Positions 46,061 through 54,893 of a stretch of 64,000 bases of DNA are shown piece by piece (position 1 is the stretch's first letter; the number at the start of each line of letters is the position of its first letter). The translations under genes and the position numbers were made by a program. The notes beneath the pieces are model-generated. The model saw nothing but the letters and a program-made list of their open reading frames with translations, was not told where the DNA came from and did not search any database. Location: the NCBI GenBank assembly GCA_001443005.1, contig LEKQ01000007.1, forward strand, positions 107,812 through 171,811, read 5' to 3'. Source of the stretch: a bacterium GBS-1 (lineage in GTDB: Bacteria; Synergistota; GBS-1).

Positions 46061-47505
46061 AGGTCAGAGATATCATTGAGAGGATTGGTTCACCAGTGGA
46101 GTTTAGGGGAGAGGCTCTCGATGAGGAAGTTTTGGGAGTGGCTTATGATTCTCGCAAGGTTAGGTCAGGATATATATTTGCTTGCATCCCAGGTCTTTCT
46201 ACTGATGGGCATCTTTACATCAATGAGGCCAAAAATAAAGGAGCTGTGGCTGCTTTGGTTGAGAGGTTTTGTGATTGTGACCTTACTCAGATAAAGGTAA
46301 GTTCCGTTAGAGAGGTTTTGCCTTTTATCGCTTCTTGGGTATATGGGGAACCTACGAAAGGGCTTTTGTGCGTTGGTGTAACAGGGACGGATGGTAAAAC
46401 TACCACCACCTTCTTAATACGGTCGATTTTGGAGAAGGCTGGCTATAAACCCATGTTGCTGGGAACAGTAGAATATCATTTTGGAGGTAAGGTTATACCG
46501 GCATCAAGGACCACGCCTGAGGGGCCTGATATAATGGAGTTCGTTAAAGAGGGGGTTAAGTGGGGCAACGATTCCTTAGTTATGGAGGTTTCGTCCCACT
46601 CCCTTGACCTTCATAGAGTTGATGCTATAGATTTCAGTGTAGGTGTATTAACAAACGTTACTCCTGAGCATCTTGATTTTCATGGAAGCTTCGAGAATTA
46701 TAAGGAGTCGAAGGCCAAGCTTTTTAAAAGGTTAAAGAAAGCCGCTGTTTTAAACGCTGATGATGAAAATTATGGTTTCTTTCTGGAAAGGTCAAACGTC
46801 CCGGTAATCTCCTATAGTTTGAACGATTCAAAGGCTAGTGTGAGAGTGGAAGATGTTAAGTTGGATCTTGCTGGAACTGAACTGAAGGTTATTACTCCCA
46901 AGGGATTATTGGAGATAAAAAGCTCGCTGATAGGCTTATTTAATGTCTACAACATCCTGGCTGCCCTATCCTGCGGTATAGCATTGGAGATTGATCCTAA
47001 GAGCGTTAAGGAGGGTATAGAAGCTGTAAGGAGAGTTCCTGGGAGGATGGAGGTATTTAGAAAGCCGGGATTTCCTACAGTTGTCATAGATTACGCTCAC
47101 ACTCCAAATGCGCTTAAGAACGTTCTATCCGCTATAAAGTTGTTGAATCCTGAAAGGATCTTTTGCATATTTGGGCTTGGAGGTAATAGATATGTAGATA
47201 ATAGACCTGTCATGGGAAAGGTAGCAGCATCTATGTCCTATAAGGTCTTTATAACCTCGGATAATGCGCGATGGGAAAGCCCCTTGGACATAGCTTACCA
47301 GATAGCTGAGGGGTGTAAGGCAGTGGCTGGAAGGTATGAGATCGTTTTGAATAGAAGAAAGGCGATAGAGAAAGCGATAAAGGAAGCCTCGCCAAGGGAT
47401 GTGGTTCTTGTGGCGGGTAAAGGGCATGAGGATTATTTTGAGATTCGGGGAATGACAAGGCACTTCTCGGATTTTGAGGTTATAAAAGATATATTGGGTT
47501 TATGA
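46057..47505 (+). CDS. murE: UDP-N-acetylmuramoyl-tripeptide synthetase
   Basis: Adds the third amino acid to UDP-MurNAc-L-Ala-D-Glu. The 482-residue Mur ligase has GVTGTDGKTTTT near 107 (ATP loop), SRTTPEGPDIM, EVSSHSLDLHRVD near 185 and TNVTPEHLDFHGSFENY near 206 with the carbamoylated-lysine region. The specificity loop near 407 reads DNARWESP, while diaminopimelate-adding enzymes usually have DNPR and lysine-adding ones differ. The Arg that contacts diaminopimelate is kept, so meso-DAP is my best guess. TTG start overlaps the ftsI stop. It is followed by mraY without the usual murF. Confidence 0.93.
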   Translation: MKVRDIIERIGSPVEFRGEALDEEVLGVAYDSRKVRSGYIFACIPGLSTDGHLYINEAKNKGAVAALVERFCDCDLTQIKVSSVREVLPFIASWVYGEPTKGLLCVGVTGTDGKTTTTFLIRSILEKAGYKPMLLGTVEYHFGGKVIPASRTTPEGPDIMEFVKEGVKWGNDSLVMEVSSHSLDLHRVDAIDFSVGVLTNVTPEHLDFHGSFENYKESKAKLFKRLKKAAVLNADDENYGFFLERSNVPVISYSLNDSKASVRVEDVKLDLAGTELKVITPKGLLEIKSSLIGLFNVYNILAALSCGIALEIDPKSVKEGIEAVRRVPGRMEVFRKPGFPTVVIDYAHTPNALKNVLSAIKLLNPERIFCIFGLGGNRYVDNRPVMGKVAASMSYKVFITSDNARWESPLDIAYQIAEGCKAVAGRYEIVLNRRKAIEKAIKEASPRDVVLVAGKGHEDYFEIRGMTRHFSDFEVIKDILGL

Positions 47506-47536
47506 TCTTTGCCATCGACTTTAAGGAGGGTGTAGG

Positions 47537-48487
47537 GTGGAGGAGACCTTGCTTTTATCCTTGGCTTCTTCTTTAATCATTGGCTTTATCGTTTTACTCA
47601 TCCTGAGGAAGTTTAAATTTTGGCAACCCATAAAGGATTATGGGCCTAAAAGTCACTACCTTAAGCAGGGAACTCCGACGATGGGGGGTATAGCTATATC
47701 CTTATCCTTCTTCTTGAACTTAGTCCTTCTTTATAACCACCTTTCAAAGCAACTTGCCTTCATAGCTTTGGCTTCACTCCTTTCCTCCTTAATAGGTTTG
47801 ATAGATGATATAGCTAAGGTTAGAGTTGGTACTAAGGGAATGGGAACGAAAGGCAAGCTCATAGCTCAAGTTGGGGTTTCCCTACTTATCATTTTTTTTC
47901 TTAAGAGGATGAGTTTATACGATAGTAGGCTATGGGTTCCTTTTCTCCGAGGGTTTTCCCTTCATGATATCCTATACCTTTCATTTGTTGCTTTTATCTT
48001 TGTAGCGTGTATGAACGCGGTTAACATAACTGATGGGCTTGATGGATTGGCTTGTGGAAGTTCCATACTAGCATCTTTTTCGCTTTTTCTTATAGCCCTT
48101 TGGCAAGGTAACGAGGAGGTTGGAAGAGCGCTTATAATTATGATTGGGGTTCTCTTGGGCTTTCTATATTATAATCGTTATCCTGCTAAGATGTTTATGG
48201 GGGATTCTGGAGCTATGTTCTTAGGTGGCTTTATGGCCGCTGTGAGCTTGATCTTGAAGGTAGAGATCCTCATTCCATTCATATGCGGTATTTTCCTTAT
48301 AGATACTTTAAGCGTGATAATTCAGCTTTCTAGCTACAGATTGAGGGGTAAGAGGGTCTTTCTAATGAGCCCATTGCATCATCATTTTGAGCTAAAGGGT
48401 TGGAAGGAAACTAATGTTGTTGCCTTGTTCTGGCTGATCGAGGGGATTTTATCCCTCTTTGGAGTTATACTTTATAAAATCGGGTGA
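47537..48487 (+). CDS. mraY: Phospho-N-acetylmuramoyl-pentapeptide-transferase
   Basis: Makes lipid I by moving phospho-MurNAc-pentapeptide to undecaprenyl phosphate. The 316-residue, 10-helix membrane protein shows GTPTMGGIAIS near 45, the Asp-rich LIDDIAKV near 92, NAVNITDGLDGLA near 167, KMFMGDSGAMFLGG near 218 and the HHHFELKGW motif near 283. GTG at 47537 is set by AAGGAGGG six bases upstream. The 31 bases after murE contain no trace of murF. Confidence 0.96.
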   Translation: MEETLLLSLASSLIIGFIVLLILRKFKFWQPIKDYGPKSHYLKQGTPTMGGIAISLSFFLNLVLLYNHLSKQLAFIALASLLSSLIGLIDDIAKVRVGTKGMGTKGKLIAQVGVSLLIIFFLKRMSLYDSRLWVPFLRGFSLHDILYLSFVAFIFVACMNAVNITDGLDGLACGSSILASFSLFLIALWQGNEEVGRALIIMIGVLLGFLYYNRYPAKMFMGDSGAMFLGGFMAAVSLILKVEILIPFICGIFLIDTLSVIIQLSSYRLRGKRVFLMSPLHHHFELKGWKETNVVALFWLIEGILSLFGVILYKIG

Positions 48488-48493
48488 TGCTGA

Positions 48494-49846
48494 TTGATTA
48501 AGTGTGTTGAAGGCAAAAGGGTTTCCATAATAGGAGCTTCTCGAAGTGGGCTTGGTTTAGCACACCTATTAAGGGCTAAGGGAGCCAAAGTTTTCGTTAG
48601 CGAGCTCTCTAAGGATAAGGTTGAAGCATCCAAGGAGCTTGAAAGATTAGGAGTGAGCTTTGAGTTTGGAGAGCACAGCGGTAAGGTTTTAAATGCTGAC
48701 TTAATAGCGGTTAGCCCTGGTGTCCCATTGGATATTCCGATTTTGGAGGAAGCTAAGAGGAGGGGCATCCCTATATATGGGGAGATAGAGATAGCTTTTT
48801 GGTACGCTAATGCTCCGATCTATGCTATAACCGGAACCAATGGGAAAAGCACTACAGTGAGTTTGCTTAACTCTATTCTCAGGAACTCTGGCATTAAATC
48901 TGTTTTGGCTGGGAATATAGGTTATCCTTTCTCTAGGGCTATCTTAGAAGAGAGAGATGTAGATTGTTATGTCCTTGAGATTTCGAGTTATCAGCTTGAA
49001 ACCATAGAGACTTTTCGCCCCAGGATTTCAGCTATATTAAACGTAACGCCAGATCATCTTGACAGGCATAAAGATATGGAAAGCTATCTTAAGGCGAAGC
49101 TAAACATTGCTCTTAATCAAAGAGAAGAAGATAGTATATGGGTGAATGCTAATGATGAACTTCTTCGAGACCTTAGCTTTATCCCTCAAAAGTTCCTCTT
49201 TTGGAAGGATGGCTTACCCTCCAAAGGGGCTGGTGTGGCAGATGGAAAGATCTTCGTTTTGAAAGAGGAAGTCCTAAATGTGAGTGAGATTAAGTTAAAA
49301 GGGCCTCATAATCTTGAAAATGCTCTCTGCGCTTCTGGAATGGCTTATCAGGCTGGAGCATCATTAAAAGCGATAGCGGATACCCTAAGGGAGTTTTCTG
49401 GGCTTGAACACAGAATGGAGTTTGTAGCGGAAATAAATGGGGTGCTTTACATCAATGACTCCAAGGGAACGAACGTTGTTTCCACTCTTTTAGCTCTCGA
49501 TTCTTTTAGCTCTCCCATAATTCTTATAGCTGGGGGTAGGGGTAAAAAAACGGGCTATGAGAAGTTAGCCAAGAAGATAGTTGAGAAGGTGAGGATCCTT
49601 ATAGTTCTAGGGGAGGATGGCCCCCTGATCAGGGAAGCTGCGATAAAGGAGGGTTTCCCGCAGGAGAATATTGTATCCGTTTGCAGTATGGAGGAGGCTG
49701 TTAGAGTCGCTCACTCTCTTGCCAAAGAAGGGGAGTATGTCCTCCTTTCACCAGCATGTGCGAGCTTTGATATGTTCTCTAACTTTGAGGAAAGGGGGAG
49801 GGTTTTTAAACGAGCGGTCTTAAGTCTCCAGAGAAGGTCCTCATAG
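48494..49846 (+). CDS. murD: UDP-N-acetylmuramoylalanine-D-glutamate ligase
   Basis: Adds D-glutamate to UDP-MurNAc-L-Ala. The 450-residue protein has a Rossmann-like N-terminal domain (SIIGASRSGLG), ATP loop ITGTNGKSTT near 112, EISSYQLET near 157, LNVTPDHLDRHKDMESY near 176 and INDSKGTNVVS near 320. TTG start at 48494, 6 bases after mraY. Its TAG stop overlaps an in-frame ATA that I propose as the ftsW start. Confidence 0.95.
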   Translation: MIKCVEGKRVSIIGASRSGLGLAHLLRAKGAKVFVSELSKDKVEASKELERLGVSFEFGEHSGKVLNADLIAVSPGVPLDIPILEEAKRRGIPIYGEIEIAFWYANAPIYAITGTNGKSTTVSLLNSILRNSGIKSVLAGNIGYPFSRAILEERDVDCYVLEISSYQLETIETFRPRISAILNVTPDHLDRHKDMESYLKAKLNIALNQREEDSIWVNANDELLRDLSFIPQKFLFWKDGLPSKGAGVADGKIFVLKEEVLNVSEIKLKGPHNLENALCASGMAYQAGASLKAIADTLREFSGLEHRMEFVAEINGVLYINDSKGTNVVSTLLALDSFSSPIILIAGGRGKKTGYEKLAKKIVEKVRILIVLGEDGPLIREAAIKEGFPQENIVSVCSMEEAVRVAHSLAKEGEYVLLSPACASFDMFSNFEERGRVFKRAVLSLQRRSS

Positions 49847-50913
49847 CAGGGGTATCTATATTGCTGGCCATAGGGATTCTCGAGGTCTTGAGTTCTACTG
49901 CTCCTCCCGGCTGTCGGGAAGGAGGAGGGTTTATATTTTTCAAAAAACATATACTCTCGATATTAATAGGGCTCTTGATGCTTTTCATTTTTAGGAACTT
50001 GGATTATGACAGGCTGTTTGGCATAAGCAAACTATTACTCTTAATTTCGATTTTCCTTTTGGTTGGGGTTTTCTTTCAGGGCAATGGAGCCAAGGGAGGT
50101 GCTTATAGGTGGATTAGGCTCGCTCCGGGAATTACTTTTCAACCATCTGAGTTTGCTAAGCTTGCCATAGTTATCTATACAGCATCTTTCTTAACGAGAA
50201 AGCAAGCGCTTCTGTACAGTTTCAAGGAAGCTCTTTTGCCCCTTTTGATTGTAACTTTTGGGATAGTTGGGTTAATTTTGATTCAGCCAGATATGGGAAC
50301 TGCCGTTTTGATAGCTGGAGTGAGTTTGATTTTGTGGTGGGTTGGTGGTATAAGCACTTTGAAGATCGTTGGCCTCTTGCTGGTTCTTGGAGTTTTGGGG
50401 GTTATATTTATCTGGATGGAGCCCTATCGCATGGATAGGGTGTTGGCCTTTTTAAATCCCTGGGAATCACCCCATGGTTATGGCTATCAGATAATACAAT
50501 CCCTCTTGGCTTTTGGTATGGGAGGATTATGGGGGATGGGTTTAGGCAAGGGTTTACAGAAGTTTTACTACCTACCTGCTCCTCATACGGACTTTATCTT
50601 TGCAGTTATAGGTGAGGAGCTAGGTTTCTTGGGGAGCGTTGCGATCCTGGTAATGTACGTTTTGATAGGTTGGGCTTCTTTCTCTATCGCTAAGGGTGCT
50701 CCTGATGCATTCGGTAAGCTTTTAGGCATAGGGGTAACTTTCCTAATATTGCTTCAGGCTTTCATTAATTTAGGTGGAGTTACTAACTTCATTCCTTGTA
50801 CGGGGATTCCTCTTCCTTTCGTGAGCTATGGGGGTTCCAACATGATAATAAACTTAACGAGCGTGGGGATCCTATTGAGCATAGCTCGGAGGAAAGAGAT
50901 TAATGGGAATTAG
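49843..50913 (+). CDS. ftsW: Septal peptidoglycan polymerase FtsW, possible AUA start
   Basis: SEDS-family glycosyltransferase working with the FtsI homologue. It has about 10 helices. Landmarks are GAYRWIRLAPGITFQPSEFAKLA near 80, LILIQPDMGTAVLI near 135, GYGYQIIQSLLAFGMGGLWGMGLGKG near 207, PAPHTDFIFAVIGEELGF near 235 and PLPFVSYGGSN near 327. The first ordinary start in frame, TTG at 49861 with AGGGG eight bases upstream, would leave the first membrane helix with only about 13 residues. Starting at ATA 49843, which overlaps the murD stop as ATAG and follows GAGAAGG by 5 bases, gives a full 20-residue helix. TTG 49861 remains a workable alternative. Confidence 0.88.
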   Translation: MAGVSILLAIGILEVLSSTAPPGCREGGGFIFFKKHILSILIGLLMLFIFRNLDYDRLFGISKLLLLISIFLLVGVFFQGNGAKGGAYRWIRLAPGITFQPSEFAKLAIVIYTASFLTRKQALLYSFKEALLPLLIVTFGIVGLILIQPDMGTAVLIAGVSLILWWVGGISTLKIVGLLLVLGVLGVIFIWMEPYRMDRVLAFLNPWESPHGYGYQIIQSLLAFGMGGLWGMGLGKGLQKFYYLPAPHTDFIFAVIGEELGFLGSVAILVMYVLIGWASFSIAKGAPDAFGKLLGIGVTFLILLQAFINLGGVTNFIPCTGIPLPFVSYGGSNMIINLTSVGILLSIARRKEINGN

Positions 50914-51979
50914 GGTTTTGATAGCTTCGGCTGGTACGGGAGGACACATCTATCCGGCCATTGCAGTGGCAGACTTCCTAGTGGAAAGGGGTGCAGATGT
51001 GCTCTTCGTAACTTCCGATAGAGGTGAGGGAAGTATAATAAGAGGCAGAGGTTATCGATGTGAGGAGCTATCTTATAGGGGATTACACAGGAAATTTTGT
51101 ATAGAGAACATTAAGAGGTTGATTAAGATATCATTAGCCTTTATAAGCTGCTATAGCTTGATCAAGGATTATAAGCCCGATGTGGTTCTAGGAATGGGTG
51201 GATACGGAGAGGTTCCTGCGGTTTTGGCTGCGAGATTAGCTGGAATTCCCTCGGTGATTCATGAGCAAGATGTAATGCCGGGACTCTCAACGAGGGCTTT
51301 AGCTCCTTTGGCTAACAAGATAACCCTATCCTATGAGGAAACCCTCTCTTTCCTTAGATGGAAGGTCGTGAACAAGTGCGTGGTTACTGGTAACCCGGTT
51401 AGAAGGGAAATATTAAGCTTGATCCCTGGGGCATCGAAGGATAGGTGGGGATTTGAGGGGAAGAGGGTTTTACTTGCCTTTGGAGGTAGCTTGGGAGCTA
51501 AGAGGATAAATGACGCCGTTTTAGGGCTTTTGGATGAGCCGGAGGGAAGGGAGATATTTAAGGAGTGGGGAATCATTCTTATCACAGGGAAAGAAGACTT
51601 TCTAAGAGTTAGCGAAAAAGTTGGATCCTATAAGGATGTTTCTCAGGGAATTAGAGTTTTGCCTTATGCAGATGATATGGCAAGCGTTTATGGCGCTGCA
51701 GATCTGGTTTTGTCCAGGGCAGGAGCAAGCACTGTGGCTGAATTGAGAGCTCTTGGATTACCTGCTATTTTAGTTCCCTATCCTCATAGTACGGGTAACC
51801 ATCAGCTCTTTAACGCTAAGCTTTTGGAAAAGGATGGGCAAGCTATGGTGATTCGTGATGAGGAACTTTCCTCGCAGAACATCTTAAAGATTCTTAAAAG
51901 CAAGCTTCTTAGGAAGATGCCACCGAGGAAGGTGGAATCAGCTCAAGCAATTGGAGAGGTGGTATTAAATCTTGCTTGA
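50903..51979 (+). CDS. murG: UDP-N-acetylglucosamine transferase to lipid I
   Basis: Makes lipid II at the inner face of the membrane. The 358-residue GT-B protein has ASAGTGGHIYPAIAVA near residue 8, GMGGYGEVPAVLAARL near 97, HEQDVMPGLSTR near 124, FGGSLGAKRIND near 193 and SRAGASTVAELRALGLPAILVPYPHSTGNHQ near 272. ATG at 50903 lies 11 bases inside ftsW and follows CGGAGGAAAGAG. Confidence 0.96.
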   Translation: MGIRVLIASAGTGGHIYPAIAVADFLVERGADVLFVTSDRGEGSIIRGRGYRCEELSYRGLHRKFCIENIKRLIKISLAFISCYSLIKDYKPDVVLGMGGYGEVPAVLAARLAGIPSVIHEQDVMPGLSTRALAPLANKITLSYEETLSFLRWKVVNKCVVTGNPVRREILSLIPGASKDRWGFEGKRVLLAFGGSLGAKRINDAVLGLLDEPEGREIFKEWGIILITGKEDFLRVSEKVGSYKDVSQGIRVLPYADDMASVYGAADLVLSRAGASTVAELRALGLPAILVPYPHSTGNHQLFNAKLLEKDGQAMVIRDEELSSQNILKILKSKLLRKMPPRKVESAQAIGEVVLNLA

Positions 51980-53309
51980 TTTGAATAAGAGGTTTCACTT
52001 CATAGGAATAGGTGGAGTAGGAATGAGTGCTTTAGCTTTTATATTGCATGATATGGGAGCTACGGTTTCAGGTTCAGATACCGGGGATTCAAACTTCATG
52101 GAGCGTTTGCTGTCTAAGGGAATTAGGGTATTTAGAAAGCATGATCCTTCCAATTTGGAGGGGGTTCATAACGTTATTTACTCTTCTGCCATATCTCCAG
52201 ATAACCCTGAGCTTGCTTTCGCTAAAGCCTTGGGGTTGAATGTGATGCACAGAGCCGAGCTCCTGAAAATGGTTATGGATCCCTATGAGCGAATTGGTAT
52301 AACTGGTACCCATGGTAAGACTACGACTTCAGCGATGTCCCTTAAGGTTTTAATGGATGCGAGGCTTGATCCATCGGGCGTAATTGGTGGGGACTTTCCT
52401 TATATAGGTGGCAATTACAGGCTTGGAAGAGGAAGATTCTTCATCGCTGAGATAGATGAGAGTGATGGGAGCTTCCTTTATTTCTCTGGTTTAAGATGTT
52501 TAGTCATTACAAACATCGAGGAGGAGCATTTAGAGCATTATGGTAGTTTCGAGGAGCTGAAGGAGAAAATTAGGAAGCTTGCAGAAGTTTGTGAACTGGT
52601 CATCTATAACGCTGATGATCCAAACTTAGGAGAGATGAGGCTTAAAGGGGTTTCATATGGTTTTGAGAGCGGTTCATTTAGAGGGAGAATCTTGGGAGAT
52701 CGCTCTCTCTTTGTTGATGGTTTCGGGCGCTTGGATCTTTATGTGGCGGGAGTGCATAACTTATCCAACGCCCTCGGCGTTTTAGCTTTGTGTGATTGCT
52801 TAGGCATAGATAAAGGAAAGGCTATGGAGTCATTAAGCGGCTTCAAAGGGGTTAAAAGGAGGATGGAGGTTTTGGGTGAGGCGGAGGGCATAATCTTCAT
52901 GGATGACTATGCACATCACCCAACCGAGATAAGAGCCGTGCTTTTAACTCTTCGCAAGCTTTACAGAGATAAAAGGCTTGTGGTGCTCTTCCAGCCCCAT
53001 AGATACTCAAGAACGGCAAGGATGTATAAGGAGATGGCCGATTCCCTAAGGGTTGCCGATTGGATTGGGATAACTGAGATATATTCCGCTTCGGAAGTTC
53101 CGATAGAGGGCATTAGCGGTAAGCTTATTTATGAGACTTTGCGCGTTGCGGGTATAGAGAATGCGTACTTCTTCCCTGATATTGAAATTGCTAAGGATGT
53201 TCTAAAAGGGGAGTTGAAAAAAGAGGATATTTTTATTACCATGGGAGCAGGAGATGTATATAAAGTGGGAAGGGCCCTACTTGTGGAGTTTAAGGGGGGT
53301 TGTTCATGA
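51972..53309 (+). CDS. murC: UDP-N-acetylmuramate-L-alanine ligase
   Basis: First Mur ligase, adding L-alanine to UDP-MurNAc. The 445-residue protein shows FIGIGGVGMSALA near 10, SGSDTGDSNFMERLLSKG near 34, ITGTHGKTTTSAM near 111, EIDESDGSFL near 164, TNIEEEHLEHYGS near 185 and MDDYAHHPTEIRA near 313 and FQPHRYSRT near 340. TTG start at 51972 overlaps the murG stop; a second in-frame TTG at 51981 is possible. The end overlaps murB. Confidence 0.96.
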   Translation: MLDLNKRFHFIGIGGVGMSALAFILHDMGATVSGSDTGDSNFMERLLSKGIRVFRKHDPSNLEGVHNVIYSSAISPDNPELAFAKALGLNVMHRAELLKMVMDPYERIGITGTHGKTTTSAMSLKVLMDARLDPSGVIGGDFPYIGGNYRLGRGRFFIAEIDESDGSFLYFSGLRCLVITNIEEEHLEHYGSFEELKEKIRKLAEVCELVIYNADDPNLGEMRLKGVSYGFESGSFRGRILGDRSLFVDGFGRLDLYVAGVHNLSNALGVLALCDCLGIDKGKAMESLSGFKGVKRRMEVLGEAEGIIFMDDYAHHPTEIRAVLLTLRKLYRDKRLVVLFQPHRYSRTARMYKEMADSLRVADWIGITEIYSASEVPIEGISGKLIYETLRVAGIENAYFFPDIEIAKDVLKGELKKEDIFITMGAGDVYKVGRALLVEFKGGCS

Positions 53310-54205
53310 AGATTGAGCGTCTTCTTAGTAAGATAAAGGGGATCGTCTTGAGGAACGAGCGGCTTAGTAATCATACATCTATAGGCATTGGCGGTCCCGC
53401 AGATTACCTTATAATTCCTGAAGACGTAGATGATGTAAGAAGAGTTATGACTTTTTCTACGGAAGGAGAGATTAATTTTTTGTTTCTTGGTCAAGGAAGC
53501 AATGTATTAATAGGAGATGATGGTTTTAGAGGTATAGTTTTGAAGTTTAGCGAGGGGAGAGGTTTGCAGAGCGTTTGCTTCCTTGATTCTTTTAGGATGG
53601 AAGTTCAAGCGGGGACTCCCTTAAAGAGGTTGATAAATGTATCTCAGGAGAGGGGGCTTTCCGGTCTGGAGTTCGCCATAGGCATCCCTGGTTCTTTGGG
53701 AGGAGCTATATGGACTAATGCGGGGGCCAACTCTCATGCTATAGGTTCCATAGTTGAGAGGGTAACGGTGATAAAGGAGGATGGTGAGATAAAAGAGCTT
53801 TCAGATAAGGAAATAGAATTTTCTTATAGGTATTCTACTTTTCAAGACAAGAAGTGGTTTATATGGAAGGCGGTATTACGTTTGGAGCCATCTACTCCTT
53901 CGGAGATAGCTAAGAAAGTGAGGATTTTCTGGGAGAAAAGGAAAAAACAACCCTTTTCCTACCCAAGTGCGGGGTGTGTTTTCAAAAATCCCCCGGGCGA
54001 TTTTGCAGGAAGGTTGATAGAGCAGGCAGGTTGTAAGGGATTGGTTATTGGGGGAGCCAAAGTTTCGGAAAGCCATGCTAACTTTATAGTAAATATTGGC
54101 GGGGCGAAAGCGAAGGATGTTCTTCAACTTATGGAGATCATAAGGGAGAGGGTTAAGGAAAAGTTTGGCATCGAGCTTGAGCCGGAGATCGCGATTTATA
54201 CTTAA
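53306..54205 (+). CDS. murB: UDP-N-acetylenolpyruvoylglucosamine reductase
   Basis: FAD-dependent reductase forming UDP-MurNAc; 299 residues. Landmarks are NHTSIGIGGPADYLIIP near 22 for FAD binding, LGQGSNVLIGDDGF near 62, IPGSLGGAIWTNAGA near 127, FSYRYS near 172 and PSAGCVFKNPPGDFAGRLIEQAG near 218. The proton-donating Ser of E. coli MurB is replaced by Cys in PSAGCVFKNP. The length fits the short type II enzyme. ATG 53306 has GGGGGG upstream; TTG 53300 is an alternative. Confidence 0.95.
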   Translation: MKIERLLSKIKGIVLRNERLSNHTSIGIGGPADYLIIPEDVDDVRRVMTFSTEGEINFLFLGQGSNVLIGDDGFRGIVLKFSEGRGLQSVCFLDSFRMEVQAGTPLKRLINVSQERGLSGLEFAIGIPGSLGGAIWTNAGANSHAIGSIVERVTVIKEDGEIKELSDKEIEFSYRYSTFQDKKWFIWKAVLRLEPSTPSEIAKKVRIFWEKRKKQPFSYPSAGCVFKNPPGDFAGRLIEQAGCKGLVIGGAKVSESHANFIVNIGGAKAKDVLQLMEIIRERVKEKFGIELEPEIAIYT

Positions 54206-54893
54206 ACTTCTTTTAGCGTTAGGACTATCCTTTACTGCTTATCTTTTCATATTTCATTCTAGTTTTTTCGAAATTAAGGATGTTAAGGTTAAAGGAAGCT
54301 CTCTGCTTTCTCATGAGGCGTTGAGGCAAAATGGTTTGCTTCCGATAGGTAAAAATATTTGGCTTATTAGTAAGGAAGCAATGGCTTTTGATATAGAGAA
54401 GAGATGGTTTGTTAAGGTTCTTAGTGTAAGAAGAGATCTGCCATCTACATTGGTCTTAGAGATAGAGGATCAAGACTCGGTGGCTCTGGTTAGGTCTCAA
54501 AATGGGCTTTGGTTAATGAGTAAGCGCGGGCTTTTATGGCCAGTCATAAAGGTTGAGGAGGATATCATTAAGAAGATGGCTTCTGGTTTGTGTGTGATTA
54601 ACTATCGCTGTGGGGATATTATCTGGGTTCCTGGAAAGGAGGTCACAGATCAAGGGCTTCAGAGTTTATTAAGGCTATTGTTTGTTTTTAACCTTCGTGA
54701 AGCAGATGTGGAGGTTGATTGGCTCCTTCTAAAGCTAAGCGGGTATGAGGTCTTCTTGCCAAAGGATGGAGACTTGGCGTCTGAGCTTCTAAAGCTTAGG
54801 AAGGTTATGGAGAGCTTTCCCTTTAGGGGCAAGACCATAACTGTAGATTTGAGGTTTAGCGATATGGCGATAGTAAGGGAGAGAGACAGATGA
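54165..54893 (+). CDS. ftsQ: Cell division protein FtsQ/DivIB
   Basis: Bitopic division protein of 242 residues: basic N-terminus, one membrane helix (about 12-31), a POTRA domain starting FEIKDVKVKGSSLLSHEAL with ENIWL-like KNIWLISKEAM, and the beta domain after RDLPSTLVLEIEDQDSVAL. It joins FtsL and the septal synthase complex. The 41-base overlap with murB and the AAGGA just before the TTG at 54165 support this start; TTG 54177 is four codons further. Sequence similarity is weak as usual for FtsQ, but order (murB-ftsQ-ftsA-ftsZ) makes the call secure. Confidence 0.9.
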   Translation: MASSLSRRSRFILKLLLALGLSFTAYLFIFHSSFFEIKDVKVKGSSLLSHEALRQNGLLPIGKNIWLISKEAMAFDIEKRWFVKVLSVRRDLPSTLVLEIEDQDSVALVRSQNGLWLMSKRGLLWPVIKVEEDIIKKMASGLCVINYRCGDIIWVPGKEVTDQGLQSLLRLLFVFNLREADVEVDWLLLKLSGYEVFLPKDGDLASELLKLRKVMESFPFRGKTITVDLRFSDMAIVRERDR

